A DNA stretch of 64,000 bases from Chamaea fasciata (Eukaryota; Chordata; Aves; Passeriformes; Sylviidae), in NCBI GenBank assembly GCA_029207755.1, contig JARCOQ010000005.1:44665621-44729620 (forward strand), read 5' to 3'. This document shows, piece by piece, positions 21,015-34,200 of this stretch. The translations under genes were made by a program, and so were the position numbers. Numbering within the stretch: position 1 is the stretch's first letter; each line of letters begins with the position of its first letter. The notes below the pieces were generated by a model that had not been told where the DNA came from, searched no databases, and was given only the letters and a program-made list of their open reading frames with translations.

Positions 21015-23404
21015 CCCACTGTCCGCTCTACAAATACTATCTAGGACCAAACAGAAGTCTTTTTCCCTTTTACAGCTGCATTAACAGGAATGGTAGAATG
21101 GCACAGATTCTTTCTTTGGTTCTATTAGTGTCTGTTCATAGCAGGATTACAGAGCTATAGTCTATTGGAAAACAATTCTTTCATATGAGAAACATAACAC
21201 CAATAATCTAGATCACTCAGTGTGAGCCCTGCAGGGGACATAGCAAAAACCAACAAAATCTAAAATCATTTCGGTAACTAAAATCAACAGACAGGGTTGG
21301 GCATCTCTTGCCAGCTAATTTAGGGAATAACTATTGTGTAAGTATTTCCAATCTGTAATCTTTTTCTAAGAGGATAACTCAAGAAAAACGTGTTGGAAAT
21401 TGTGTTACTTTATTTTTGCCTCCATGTTTTTCACACTGATCAGAGAAGGGTACTTGTTTCCTTCCGAGATCCGCTGAGTCAATAATTCCAGTTTCTCACT
21501 GATGGCCAGGGTTCTGAGGTATGGGTGGTAATGGGACTCTCCTTCGTCACAGTGACCGTCCTACCTCTGCTCGCTTTAAATGGAGTGCTGCTGAAGTGAC
21601 TCAGATGGGAATCCTGCAGAGTACCAGGAAAGAGACAAAAAGCAAGAATCGAGATGGTGTTCAAGGGCACAAGGAGGAAATGGCCGAAGGAAGGAGGAAT
21701 AGAAAGCAGAGCTCATAGGAGTAGAAGTGGGGCTAATGCACACGGCAAAAAGAGAAGAGAGGGTCAATCAAGGGACAGCAAGAGGCAGAAACAGCTAGAA
21801 AATTAAGACTTTAAATATTACTAGACAAATATGGGGGGGAAATGAAACCATCCTGTTGGGGAGTGAGTGGAACCACATACTGGGGTTGGTTTGTTTGATT
21901 TCTCTTCTCTTCTAACTCAGTACATAAAGGAAACATGTATAACATGTTTATATAAAAAAAGGATTATTCCCACAGCAGCAAACTCCCATTTTTGAAACAG
22001 CTCCCACAACACAGGCAGGTTTTTTGTAAAAATAGTAATTTATGCAGCTACAGGTCTCAGTAGTTTATAAAAAAAGAGTCTCTTTAAGGGACACTTGAAG
22101 TTCCCTGTGGTTTGAGTAAAAGTAAAGAGATTTCATTTAGAGATCTTACAGTTTTTGATCAACAGTATTTGAGATTGTTTGTGACTCTTTAAATGTCATA
22201 TTAGTTGTGGGTAGATCAACATTTCCCAGAACAGCAGGTTTATCCTCACACAAAAAAAGCGCCACGTATAAAGAGCTGTAAAATATGTAGAGAAGCCCAG
22301 GAAAATATTTCATTTCAATATGTGCATTTTGCAGATACAGTCTTTGGAGGAGTATACTGAGTAAGTATGATCAGAAAAAGTCTTGAATTTGAAAGCTCAT
22401 TTAGACTTCTTTGCTGCCTTAGTTGAGCAAGCTGAAAATAGTTGCCAGATTAGATAAATCCTCAAGCTCCTGTAGCCCAGTGGCATATCTTTAGAGAAGG
22501 TTTTGTTGTTATGTACACATGCTGCAGGTCGTACATGTAGTTCAATCCATGCTTAGTCGATGTCACCTTGACCTGAATCCAGCCTGACAGGATAGAAGCC
22601 AAGTGGGGAATTACTGTTGGGAGTACAAGCTCTGTTCAGCATCTGAGTCAGCAGGTCCTGAAGGCATCCAATAGTTTCACCATCCCATACAATTGTGGCA
22701 GAGATGTCTGTGACTAAGTAGTATGCTTAAAACCATGCATTGTGGTAGGTAGATTGCCTGAGAAAGTGAATATTTTTGGCATTACAGGTCAAAAGACAGA
22801 ATTGCTTTTAAGTGCCATAGTGCTGTGATAAGTCTTGCCCAGTTAAACTCATAGGGATTTCACCATTAAGCTCAGTAGGACCAGAGTACAATTTTTAGCA
22901 TAGAGGACTAAGGCCTAAGGCAGTTTATTAAGCTATTAGTCAGACAGATGAGTTGTATGGAACTGCTGACCGCACAGGCATTGTGTTCTTTTCTGTTCAG
23001 CCTGGATATACAGTATCTTGTACTGATCTTCTGTCTTTATCACCAAGTGTCTGTGACTACAGAGGAAAAGGATGTTCTCCTGACAAGTAACAACTCATTA
23101 AAGTGGTATTCAACAGAAAAATATAAAGGGAAATTTTTAGGCTATAAGGGTTTTTTCCCATGTATATTGTTTTCCTATTTACATGCTTCTGTCCTGACTG
23201 TGCTTTCATTTCCACTAGATTGATTCCATTCTAGCCACAATTACTAAAGTTTTTCCAAATTTACACAGACAGGTGGGTAGAATCACACACTCAGCAGGTT
23301 GAAGGGATCATGACTACATCAAATGCAAGCTCAATTCCTAAAGTTTCTGTCAAAAGCATGTCTCTGCTTCTTTCAGAAGCTCAGCAATGGCCAACTTCAA
23401 GCTT
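20331..23404. other. Intergenic sequence between CEP83 promoter and CR1 copy
   Basis: About 3 kb without a recognisable gene. It contains a T28 run (20987-21014) and a minus-strand AATAAA (20855-20860) next to A/T-rich sequence, which could be an old 3' end or retrocopy tail. Open frames are short and unlike known proteins. Confidence 0.5.
20987..21014 (+). repeat. T28 homopolymer
   Basis: Twenty-eight consecutive T on the + strand, about 130 nt to the right of a minus-strand AATAAA. No retroposon body was recognised on either side. Confidence 0.95.
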
Positions 23405-24475
23405 GTCCTAAGGTATAGGGTATCATAGGATCATAGTCAATCATGCTGACTTGGAAGACACTGATCAGGTCATTGAGTCGTACTCCTGGCTCTGCACAGG
23501 ACACCCTAAGAGTCACACCATGTGTTTGAGAGGGCTGTCCAAACCCTTCTTGAGCTTCTGCCAGGCTTGGTGCTGTGACCACTTCCCTGAAGAGCCCCTT
23601 CAAGTCTCCAACCACCTTCTGAGTATAAAAATGTTTTCCTCACATCCAACTTAAACCTGCCCTGACTCAGTTTCATGCCATTTCCTCAAGCCCCATCGCT
23701 GGTCATGAGAGTGAAGAGATCAGTGTCTGCCCCTCCACTTCCCCTCACAAGGAAGTTGCAGACTGTGGTGAGGTCTCTCCTTAGTCTCTTCCAGGCTGAA
23801 CAGACCAAGTGTCCTCAGCCAATTCTCATAAGGCTGTTCTTCCAGCCCCTTCACCATCCTAGTCGTCCTTCTTTGGATGCTCTCTAATAGTTGAATGTTT
23901 TATGTTGTGGCACCCAAAACTGCACAAAAGCACTTGAGGTGAGGCTGCCCACGTGCAGAGCAGAGGGGACAATCCCCTCCCTTGCCTGACTGGAGATGCT
24001 GTGCCTGACACCCTCAGGACATCCCAGGTTGTTTGGTGCCTCCTGGCAGCCAGGGCATTGCTGGCTCATGTTCAACTTGCCATTGAGCAGGACCCCCAGG
24101 TCCCTTTCCGCAGTGCTGCCTCTTGTTCCCCATTCTATACACACAACCAGGAGTGCCCTGTCCCAGGTGCACAATCTGGCAGTTTTCCTTGTTAAGCTTC
24201 ATTTGGTTGGTGATCATCCACCTCTAATTTGTTGTGATCTCTCTGCAGGGTCTCTGCCCTTGAAGGAGTCGAGAGCTTGTCCCAATTTAGTGTCATTGAC
24301 CAACTTATTCAGTATTCCTTTGAGTCCTGCATCCAAGTGGCTAATTAGGCTGAAGAGAACGGGGCAGAGGATGGAGTCCTGCAGAACCCCAAAAGTGACT
24401 AGCACCAGCCTGTCCAGTAGTTCAGCCTCTCCACGTTATTTTTGTCTAAATATGGTAGGCTACACATAAAAGGTG
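23405..24475 (-). mobile_element. CR1 LINE 3' fragment, minus orientation, degenerate
   Basis: The minus strand ends near 23,410 with the CR1-type 3' tail (TATGATCCTATGATA, decayed from tandem ATTCTATG units). Reading upstream, it contains CR1 3' UTR and the C-terminal part of ORF2. Conceptual pieces GVLQDSILCPVLFSLI..LD, NDTKLG and AERDLGVLLNGKLNMSQQC match the CR1 reverse transcriptase (GVPQGSVLGPVLF, FADDTKLG, DLGVLVD.KLNMSQQC). The catalytic FADD box is corrupted to LVND, and frames are broken. It is roughly 1.07 kb, 5' truncated as is usual for CR1. It lies between CEP83 and TMCC3, in the same orientation as both. Confidence 0.9.
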
Positions 24476-25918
24476 ACATAGCATCTATCCACTAGGCAAC
24501 TTCACAAAACTAATGAGTTGTCACCTAAGTCATAATCCAAACAGGAACTGAGGAGGTTACAGTGTGGAAATTTCTCCTTTCAATTACATCAGTACGGTGC
24601 CACTTGCCAGGGGAGGCAGAACCTGCCATTTGACTGCTGCATCCTCTGGAGCAGCACAAGCAGAGAAATAAGCACACACATTCGTGAAAAATTTGTCACT
24701 AAGTTTATCAACTGCTCTGCTAGCACTACCTCGACCAGCTAGTTCAGAGCAGTTCTGGGTGTTGCAAAATGAGTCGCAGCATAACAGCAGATGAAGTTTT
24801 GGGTGCCTTCTGCTGGTTTTTGGCAGAGTCACACAACTTTGGTTCTTGGAGTTATTTGGGGCACCAACACGAAGTATTTTCAGAGTACACTGCTGGTAAG
24901 AGTTACTTTTTTCATCCAGTGACTGCTAAGACTGCACAGTGGGTGCCTCTTGGCAACAAGTGACACTTCTCTTTCTGTGCTGTTAAACAGAACTGTTGTA
25001 TTTTACTCTCTGCCCTTCTAATTTTGGGTGTTAAAGCAGTTACCAAGGTGTGCTATGCACTCTCCAAAGCCAGAGGTTTGAGCACGTGATAGAACTGATG
25101 ACGAGTGAGGTGCATTTTTTAAATGTCTGGTTTGCCTGGTTAGCAGGGATTATTCAGCCTATGCCAGAAATGGGCAAAATCATTAGTGGTTGTGAGAGAA
25201 GCTGCTGTTTGTCAATGGAATTAGTCATAATATAGAAAAAGTTCCAGGAACCCATGCGAAATTCAGCATGACAAGACCTTGGAAAGTCTGCAGGTGACAC
25301 AGCAGCCCCTGTGCCATTTCATCAAATAGGAGAAAATAGGAAGTACTGTGTGATTGCAAAGCAATCTGTTACGGCACTGTTTCTGCTCTGTTCTTGGAAT
25401 AAAAATAACATCATTGCCAATGACTGCCAGTGCCAGCTGACAAGACCTCTGCTTTATGATTAATAAATGCAAATGTTTTGCTTTATGTCAGCTACGTTAT
25501 TTTTTTGGCACATGTGACCAAGGTTTCTAACAATAACATTAAAATACTTCTTAAGTTTCTAATTCTAAATTAAAAAAAAAAAAATCCAAAGTGAGTCCAG
25601 CTGCTTGGCACAATAGCACAACACCTGCATAGCAAATTTCACACAAGCCTTGGATAAAAGCAATGATGACACCTAGTTTGATGTTTGCAGTTTTGCCATG
25701 TCACAACTGTACATGAAACTCAACAGGTTTTGGTCAAAATTGCAGCAGAGCAGAATGCTCAGATCTGTCAGTATATAAAAACGGGCCTTGTCCTCAATGG
25801 GCTAACGTTATCACTGTCAATTGAATAATTTGTTACTGAGAAAGGAAAACTGATAGGGGTTTGAGAGATCCGACAAAGTTTAAGAAACAATATTAATCAT
25901 CAAATAAATGTAAATATT
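24476..25918. other. Intergenic sequence between CR1 copy and presumed TMCC3 3' end
   Basis: No gene, RNA or mobile element recognised. Open frames such as that at 24769-24963 match nothing I know. Confidence 0.5.
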
Positions 25919-28900
25919 TTTATTTAAAAAAATGTTAATGGCACCTTAGAGGCAGTCATGACTACACAACCAAATATACAAAAATTACATTTTCATAGTT
26001 GAATCTTTCCACAGTGCTCCACAAAATGGAAATAGTATGAGAAACATTGCAGGTCACACACCAAGACAATTAACTTTAGTCAATAAAAGCAGACAATTTT
26101 TGGTACACCTTGATACTACCAGACCCAGGTTCCCCAGCTTAAAAGGAAAGGTGGCTTTGTGCAAAACTTTCCAACAATAGTACAACTTAATGTGCTAAAC
26201 CTACAGCAGATCAACCATACAAGACAGTTTGACTTGGCCTCACGCAGTCCTTATATACAGCATCATCTCAGTTGGCTTTTTCAGGGAAAATAAGCAATTT
26301 CATTGACTAAAATAGAACTTTTCTTAGTCTTTCACTGTTGCAATGTAAAATTGTCTGATACTTTGTGCAGGATTAGCATCAGAGAGATAATTCCAACTTA
26401 ATCTGAAAACAAGCCCTTTATAATCTCCTGTATTTAAAGGCCATGTTCTGGCATGATGGTGAATGAAGAAAGCAAATATATATTTGGTTGATTAAAAATA
26501 CTGGAGAATAAATTTGCCTGATTGCTAGTCCTAAATGGACTTTCAAAAGGGATTAAATTCTGCTACTGAAATTAAAGTGTTAAATTACATTAATCTCTGT
26601 TGATCTTCTGTTGTATCATTGAATCCAGCAGTAAAATGTCTCTATCACAGTGGAAAGGGACTTGGTTTCCCAAAACAAAAACAAACAAACAAGAAAATTT
26701 GCTCTCCTACCTTCTAAATGAAGTACAAGCTTCTATGCTTTCTTGTTTCTTTCCTGCATTTCTTGTTCAATGACTTTGATTTCAGAAAGCACTAGTTGTT
26801 GTTATGCAGTTAACTTTGTATCAAACATAAACCTGAACAAATTCAACTTCAAATGTTGGAGTCCTTGTTTATTATGTCATTCAGTAGCTAATAATTAGCT
26901 GGCAACCCTTATGATTGCAAAACTGAACCTTATGCTTACACTGAATTTGTTTAGCTTCAACTTCTGGTGAGTGGATCATGTATCTTTCCTACAGCAAATT
27001 GTCTTCACCTTTCACTTTGCTATTCCCCAGATAAGCAGTCATGATTTGTTCAAAGGAAACCATTGGCTTTTAAATATCCTTCCTGGAGCGCAGACATCAG
27101 ATCTATATTGATAGATGTCCTGCAGCAGAGGCACTGCATAATGCAAACATTTTGGTATTAAACTAAAATGCAGTGAAAATTTTTAGTGCCCAAAAATTCA
27201 GAGCAAATAGACATCACAGAAGTGCAATAAAATGAGAAGCTGCACGAATGCATATAATATAAAGCAGAAAGAAGAAGGAATTTAAACTGGATCTCAATCA
27301 GTCCTGCCAATCACTAACTGGACTTTCAACAATAATGGAGTTATAGTTGGAGCTAGCAGAGGGATCCATTAGACAATTTTCAGAAGAAACCTCATTTAGT
27401 CTTGAATGCTGAAATAGGAGAAATCAGGAAAATTGTGCTAACTTTCATAAGAGATTAAGTCTCCAGAAACCTCCAAACAAAAAGCCTATAGAACAGGTTC
27501 TATACTGAACTTATTGAAGGGCTTTTCCATCAGAGAACTACTACCAAAGTGAAATGAAATACTTGCCTACCAGGCAGCACCAAGCAGAAAAGACACTGTC
27601 TGGCAACTTTTTGTTGAGTGGGAGTGTTTTAGAGGCTCATGATGAGTAGGTGTAAGGAGTATCCCAAGAATGTTTGATGTGTTGTATGAGAATATAAAAG
27701 CAAATGATATCCTGACAGAACACAGTTAATTGACTGAGAAGCTGAACAGAGTTCAGCTCATTAGGAGAACTGCAATTCTTTGGGTTGGCCTAGGCATACT
27801 TTCACAGGAAGCAGAGCTCAGACTGCAGGCCAGAAACACCCACTAACATGTGAAATACATAATCCCAGCCTAAAGGGGGGAAGTGATGCCCATACTGAAG
27901 CTAATGGCAGAGACATCAGCTCTGGCTAGGTCAGGCACCAGCCTTCTTTTGATCCCAAGCATAGACACAGTCAGCTAGCCTGTCCACATGCTGGGGCTGT
28001 TTGTATCTGTTTCGTGTAGGAAAAAGCCAGGAAGAACTTTTCTACACTGAAGCTGCCCCAACAACTGGAAGAGAGTCTGCCTGGAACCCAGTTTCAGGGA
28101 CAGCTAATGATTCACTGCAACAAGAAGAAAAAGGCTCATCTCCCTTAAAATCCCAGCTTCATACTCATTACACCTTTTTACCAGCCCTTTAAGTCTTTAG
28201 ATGTGGTGCACCATCTACCTCTCACCACGTTTTTCTTCTAGTCTAGTGAGCTAACATGGCATATGGAAGACTCCACCACACACCAGTGTTAGCACAAGGT
28301 AGGAAATGGGAGGGCGAAGGCAGGATGGGAGACCTCCCTCCTTGGGTGGCCTTCCACATGGTATAGATCCTGGTACTGCGTTCTCACTCTGTGCAAAACT
28401 ACAACAGTTTCACTCAAAAGTAGGCTTTTGCCCTTCACTTAATCTTTTTTATTATTTTCTTGATGTGTGTCACATCCTCCAGTGATTTAAACCCAGCAGA
28501 GAAAATAACCTAGAGAAGCGATGTGCCCATTAACCAATTGGGTTGTTTTAATTTACATAACTAACATTATGCAGACTTTACAGCTTTTTCTGTGTCCTCT
28601 GCCAGATGTACAGCCAATGCAAGACCTTCCTGTTTCCAATTTAGAGTTTAGGCTCAGTAAGATTCTGTCAAGACAGTGAGCAATCTTTTGTAGAGCTATC
28701 GATTTTAGATTCTACCCTCATTTTGCACTGAGATCATCTTCCAGAATTGTAATAGGATACCCTTGGAGCAGAAGCCTTCACATTCCCAGGTTGGACCACA
28801 CCAACATCCTTTGTTATAAGAAAAATACGAATCTTTTTCCTGCCTGTCCTTGAGGCTACCTGATGTAACATTTCAACTACATAAAACAGCACTGGGAGGA

Positions 28901-30942
28901 TTATTAAATGTATAATCATGCAATAGGTAAAGGAGTTTTTCTTATGTAAACATATTAACACATGGTATTCCTTTCCTGCACATCTGACCTTCTGAACCCA
29001 TTTAACAAAATGCTAAACAACTATTTTCTCAAGAGGCCAATTCAGAAGTTGGCTGTGCAAGTTGAAGAGAAAAATGGAGATTATAATAGAGATGGCAAGA
29101 AAACAGCAGGAAGAGTCACAGCATTCTTAGGATCAGAACCAGCTCTTGGTCTTGGTTGGGCTCTTCGTTTGGCTTTGGTTTCCACTCCACTTCCCTCTTG
29201 AGATGAGGTAGGGCTGGGTTAGGATAACACGGGTGTGCCTGATCTAATCCATTTCCAGTGACTGCAAACCAGCACAGTCCTTCCTGATTCTGTTAAAAGA
29301 CTTAGCACGTATAAAGAATTCTTTAAATATTTGTAAGTATTTTATTTGGATTTTCTAAATGCTGAGTTATATCATTATTTATTAAGTTAATTCTGTCCTT
29401 TCTTCAGTTCCTGAAGCCACAAATAGTAACTATTCACTGTTTATCTGACTGTAGTAAAATGTCAGAGTTCTTCCCTGCCTTTCCCTCATCCACTCCCTTT
29501 CCTCATAATAAGGTCTTCACAACTTCTATACCAACTATTGCACTTGATTAAAAAAAAATATACACATCAAACTATGCCCTCCATCCCATAACACCAGCAT
29601 AAAAAATACTGCAACTGAAAAGCAAATATATGTCAAGACAATTATTTTCACAGTTACTTACACTGAACATCAAATAATTGGAGACACTGTTTTTTCACTT
29701 AATTGAGTGGAGAAGAATTCTGGTTGTGGCGGGTTTTTTTGTGGTGTTGTTTGTTTGTTTTTAATAAAGATCTTGTTTTACATCATGGCTGAAAGCCAAT
29801 CTGATTTCAGGGAAATTTTTTTGCAGTACTTAAATCAAGTAAAACAAATTTCAGTGGGAAAACAAACCCAGCCCTGTCTCCTAGTAGTGGTACTGCATGT
29901 TAATACATTATTTTCAGGAATGTTTGTTGAGAGTGTCTACAGTTCCTATATTTACAGAAGTTTAACTCCCTGCTCCCCTTAAGAAGCTGTTCCCTCATGT
30001 TTCTGCCACATTCTTTATCTGACAGAAGAAAGAAATCCACTGTGCCCAGGGTCCCACCACCTGTATGCTTTGCATTCAGTTAGAACACCCCAACAATACA
30101 GTGCAAACAAAGGCTAACCTCAATGTTGCCTTTCCATGTACTTCTTTCCCCTTGCAGGTTGCAGGGCTTGAACAAGTGAGTGCTTTGGTGGGGATGACAA
30201 GTTACCTACCAGTTACTTGCTTCTTAATTCCTTTACAAAGTTGCCTGGGGATCTTATAATTCAATTCAGTCCATCTTTGGAAGTCTTATCCAACATCTGT
30301 ATGTTTCCTGAATGTGATAAGGAACAGTGCCAGGACAGAACAAGTCCTAACTGTGCTCAATAGTCATCACTGGTCTCATTTACAAACAATAAACTCTGTG
30401 CAAGAAGTTACTACCACAAGCAACAAGTTTTGTTAGTCTTGAAAACTCAAAATCCCATGTAATGACACACATTCATTTAGAATCTAGAACTATCAATACA
30501 CATGACTGCATAGTTTGGCTTATCACTCTAGTTGGATTCAGAGAGAAAATTAACTATCAGTCTAACAGAGCTGAAACACGTTATGACAATCCCTCCTGAT
30601 CACACTCTGCACTCCAGCCTAGTAAAAAGCACATCTGACACCTGCAGTTGCTGGGATCCCTCCCAGACCATCATATCATCTTTTGTGGGTATGGGTTTGG
30701 AAAGTGGAAAACCTTTTGGATTAAGGCAGAAGACTGACTTAAGTGAGCAGTTCATCACAGATACAGCCAGTTAGACAAAATCAGATTGAACAGGCAACTG
30801 ACTGCCAACAAGTATACTTTTATATATTTAGACCAGAATTTGTATACACACAGTGCTTAAAAAACAGGGAGGGGAAGAAAAGAGTGAGGGGGAAAAAAAA
30901 AAAAAAAAAAAAAAAAAGAAAGAAACAGCCAGTCCAACAGCT
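25919..30942 (-). other. TMCC3: Probable long 3' UTR of TMCC3
   Basis: Mammalian TMCC3 has a multi-kilobase 3' UTR. On the minus strand, AATAAA signals occur at 29378-29383, 29341-29346 and 25919-25924. The last would give about 5 kb of 3' UTR, the first two about 1.6 kb. No splice or coding evidence exists within it. Which signal is used cannot be decided from sequence, so the left boundary is inference. Confidence 0.35.
30893..30917 (+). repeat. A25 run (T25 in the TMCC3 transcript sense)
   Basis: Twenty-five A on the + strand, 25 nt beyond the TMCC3 stop codon on the minus strand. The surrounding 70 nt are pyrimidine-rich in the transcript sense. Confidence 0.95.
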
Positions 30943-31245
30943 TCATCTTGGTATAATCATCTTTTCTATAGCACAGATGATATGATCCCAGTTTTTACAA
31001 AATATTGCCAGCAGCGTCACTGCAAAAAAAGTGCAGATGATATGAAAACGGCTCTTCATCATAGGAGCAATGAATTTTGCAATAGTAGAAACACACACTA
31101 AGATGACAGTCATGAAGGCCAGGATAACATTTATACACTTCCCCAGGAGCACTTTGGCATTAACTGTTTCAGACTGCTGTGCTTGCTGTTCTTGCTGATG
31201 GAGCTCCAGCTTGGAAACCCGGGTCTGGCATGATTCCAAGGCTTC
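30943..31245 (-). CDS. TMCC3: TMCC3 last coding exon with two membrane helices
   Basis: 303 nt: 100 codons plus TGA at 30943-30945. The acceptor is GTCTCCAG|GAA. It starts [20 protein letters not shown]. The helices are [20 protein letters not shown] and, after a short loop (PMMKSRFH), [14 protein letters not shown]. The C-terminus is MIIPR as in human. Confidence 0.95.
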   Translation of the reverse strand, partial: EALESCQTRVSKLELHQQEQQAQQSETVNAKVLLGKCINVILAFMTVILVCVSTIAKFIAPMMKSRFHIICTFFAVTLLAIFCKNWDHIICAIEKMIIPR

Positions 31246-34200
31246 CTGGAGACAGAAAACAAGAATTAGGGCAGCCATATTGCATTCAACATTTCTTCAC
31301 ATTTGAGCTGCAGAGCCATCCATCAGCTAATGAGAAGTGTAATTTATTATAGACTGCTAATATCGCAATGACCCACCAACTTTCAAAAAAATAAATGCAC
31401 ATATATGTCTGAAGGAGTGTGCATAATCAAGTCTAATAACACTGTCCAAAATGTAGGTGTCCTGGGTTGAAGTATATTCTATCACCATCTTCATGAACTG
31501 TGGAAACCAGGTGAGGCAGTGCTCCCTGCCTCCTCCACTCGGGCTTATCTCCTGTTAATGGGCCCATCAGCACCTTTGCCACACGACTCACAGATAACCC
31601 CCTCCTGGACTATCTCCTGTTAATGGGCCCATCAGGCCTTATCACATGACTCACCATCCCATTGTGAGATGCTCCGCCCAGAGGGAGGAATCAAGCATTC
31701 CAGCCTGGATATAAGCTGAGACTCTGAACACCAGAGGGGCGCTTACCCACTGGATTTCCAGAGGACCCGAGCTACCAGACCTTTCTACAGGATCACTGCT
31801 TCAGGAAGACCACCTCATCTGGACTGCTTCCATCACTCTGCTCAGGTTGTATTCTGACTCTGTCAGTGGTCTTTTGTATTATTGCATCTATTTTATTTTA
31901 CTTTCTTTCCTTTTTTTCCTATTAAATTGTATCTCTGACTTGGAGCCTCTCATTTGGTTTGCTTTCAAACCACTACAGTAGGTTTGTTCTTTGTTCATGC
32001 TCGAGAAAAAGTACCATAACTTTAAAGTTCATGACAGTTGTTTCCTATATATACTTTTGATAAAAAGTACTAGAAAAGCTGTTGCCACAGCAACTATCAC
32101 TGCATCAAAACAGCAAGAAAATTAGTTTCTCTGTATATCCTATAGAAAACATTAGAGTGGGCTTGATGTAATACTAATTAAACATACTTTGCAACATGTA
32201 GCACTTGAGTTACACTGCCTCCTTGGTCTACATTAATTTTGCTCTCAAAGCTACCCATCCTACAATGTTGGGCTTGAGTCCTCTGTGAGATCTGCCCTTC
32301 TTCCTCTGTCAGTGTGAAGACAGTGGAACAACCTCTGGAGATGCTTTGATGGGATTCTCTCTGACATGATCTGTTCTGCTTCACAATTTGTTCAAAAGAA
32401 AGCAGACCTTTCTCTTCTGCTTGAGGATGGGCTAAAAGTGGTCTTTGAGTAAAATGCTTTCTAAAGACACTACCCCCATGCTTAAGCCCTCCCAATGCAA
32501 AACACAGAAAAACTTCCAGCTGCTTCACTTACTTGCCAAAATGCCGGCTTTTTGCTGGAGTTGGGATTTGGGCACCACATGGGGCAAAGCTGTAATTTCA
32601 GGAGATTGATCACCTTGACATAATCTTTTACCGCAGTGTGACAAAGAAAACCAATGCTCCAGCATCCCTACTTTCTTCCCCACTCTTAAACTCCAGATAC
32701 TTTCATTGGACTAACAAGGTTGTTCACCTGATCACACAGTAAGCTGTTTCAAACCAAACCTCTGTGTATAAACACCCAGAGAGTTTTCAGCTTTCCCTTG
32801 CTGGGTAAGTTTGGCATTGTTTCACAAGCTGAACTGGCTTACCAAGTGACTCACCAAGGTCACCACGGAGTGTGGGACAGTACCTTACACAAGACTGCTT
32901 CCTTTCACTGCTCTAGGAATTGGTAACAATATAGAAGACAGTTCTTAATGCGTGGGACAAAGTCTGTTATGGTTCAGGTATGTTCTCCACTACACACTAA
33001 TGAACTTCCCTGGTCTTTCTTCCACTCTGACTGTAAGTTATCCTCAAACTGTCCTGTGCTGCTTTAGAGAAAGTCCAGCTGCAAAAGTCTGATATCTGCA
33101 TTGAGAGGCTGAACACATCTTTAAAACTATCTGTACATCCTTTAGCGACAGAGTTAGGCAGTTACTCAAAATATCCAGAGCTTAAATCCTTTTACTCTAT
33201 TTTAGCTAATTTTCCAAAGCCCCAAAGAGATAGGTTTAAAGGGGCCCAACTGTACAGAGATAAAAGAAACAAGGTTGTATCAACACAGCACTTCAATTAG
33301 GAGTTTCTGACACTCCTCCAGGAGTCTTTTAAAAGTCTCTGACACTCCTCCAGGATTCTGCTAATGAGTTAGGAAATATTTCACAGCCCTTCTGTTGGAC
33401 AACTCAGGTTTCATTACATCTTTACATCCTCAAGATGCCTTCACAGAAAGCAGTCCTCTTTTCCTTAAACCTGTGAGAGACCTCTCTTGTTTAAACCTAC
33501 AACAAAACCTGTAGTATCCTTAGATTCAGTACCATCCCTTTCCCACTCTGTTCCCAGGCCCTTCCTAACTCACATTTAATAAACTCTGATCATCCTGCTG
33601 CCTGCACTCTCTCTGTTTAGAAATGTGAGCACAGGTGTATACAGGTCAGGTTTCAGGTTCTTTTACCGTGTGAGCCAATATGACGACAGTCTTTGAGCAT
33701 CCCTCAGTTGTTCATGAATAGGTAAGGCATAATGTGTTTTCACCATTTTTCACCACTTCCTCAGACTTTGAGTGGAAATATTATGCATTATGTAAGTGCT
33801 TGTATTGTATATAAATACTCAAGTACATATGTAATTACATGTTGTCAGGACATACTTGTATGCATTATTACTGGCTTTTGATTGAAGTCAGACATGACTA
33901 CAACTCATCTCTAAGGTGAACACACCCCATAGCTTTGATTATAGAGGTTGTTGTGACCATGGCTTAAAAACTCTTTAATTATATATAACTGGCTAATCTA
34001 CAAGCCTATTTATAAATCAGCTCTCTTACTTTTTACCCTAAGCTCAATTTATAATAAACCTTGCCAGTGATAAAACTACATATTGGAGAAAGTCTGAGCA
34101 AGAGGTTTCTGTCAGGACACTGTCAGAACTGTTATGTCACACAACACAAGGACACTCAATTCCTTCCTCCTTTGTGAAAGAAATTAAAACAGGCCATTCT

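Noticed and set aside
32178..32528. 116-codon open frame on the minus strand in the TMCC3 last intron
   Set aside because: No recognisable domain, no splice or promoter context, composition like surrounding intron.
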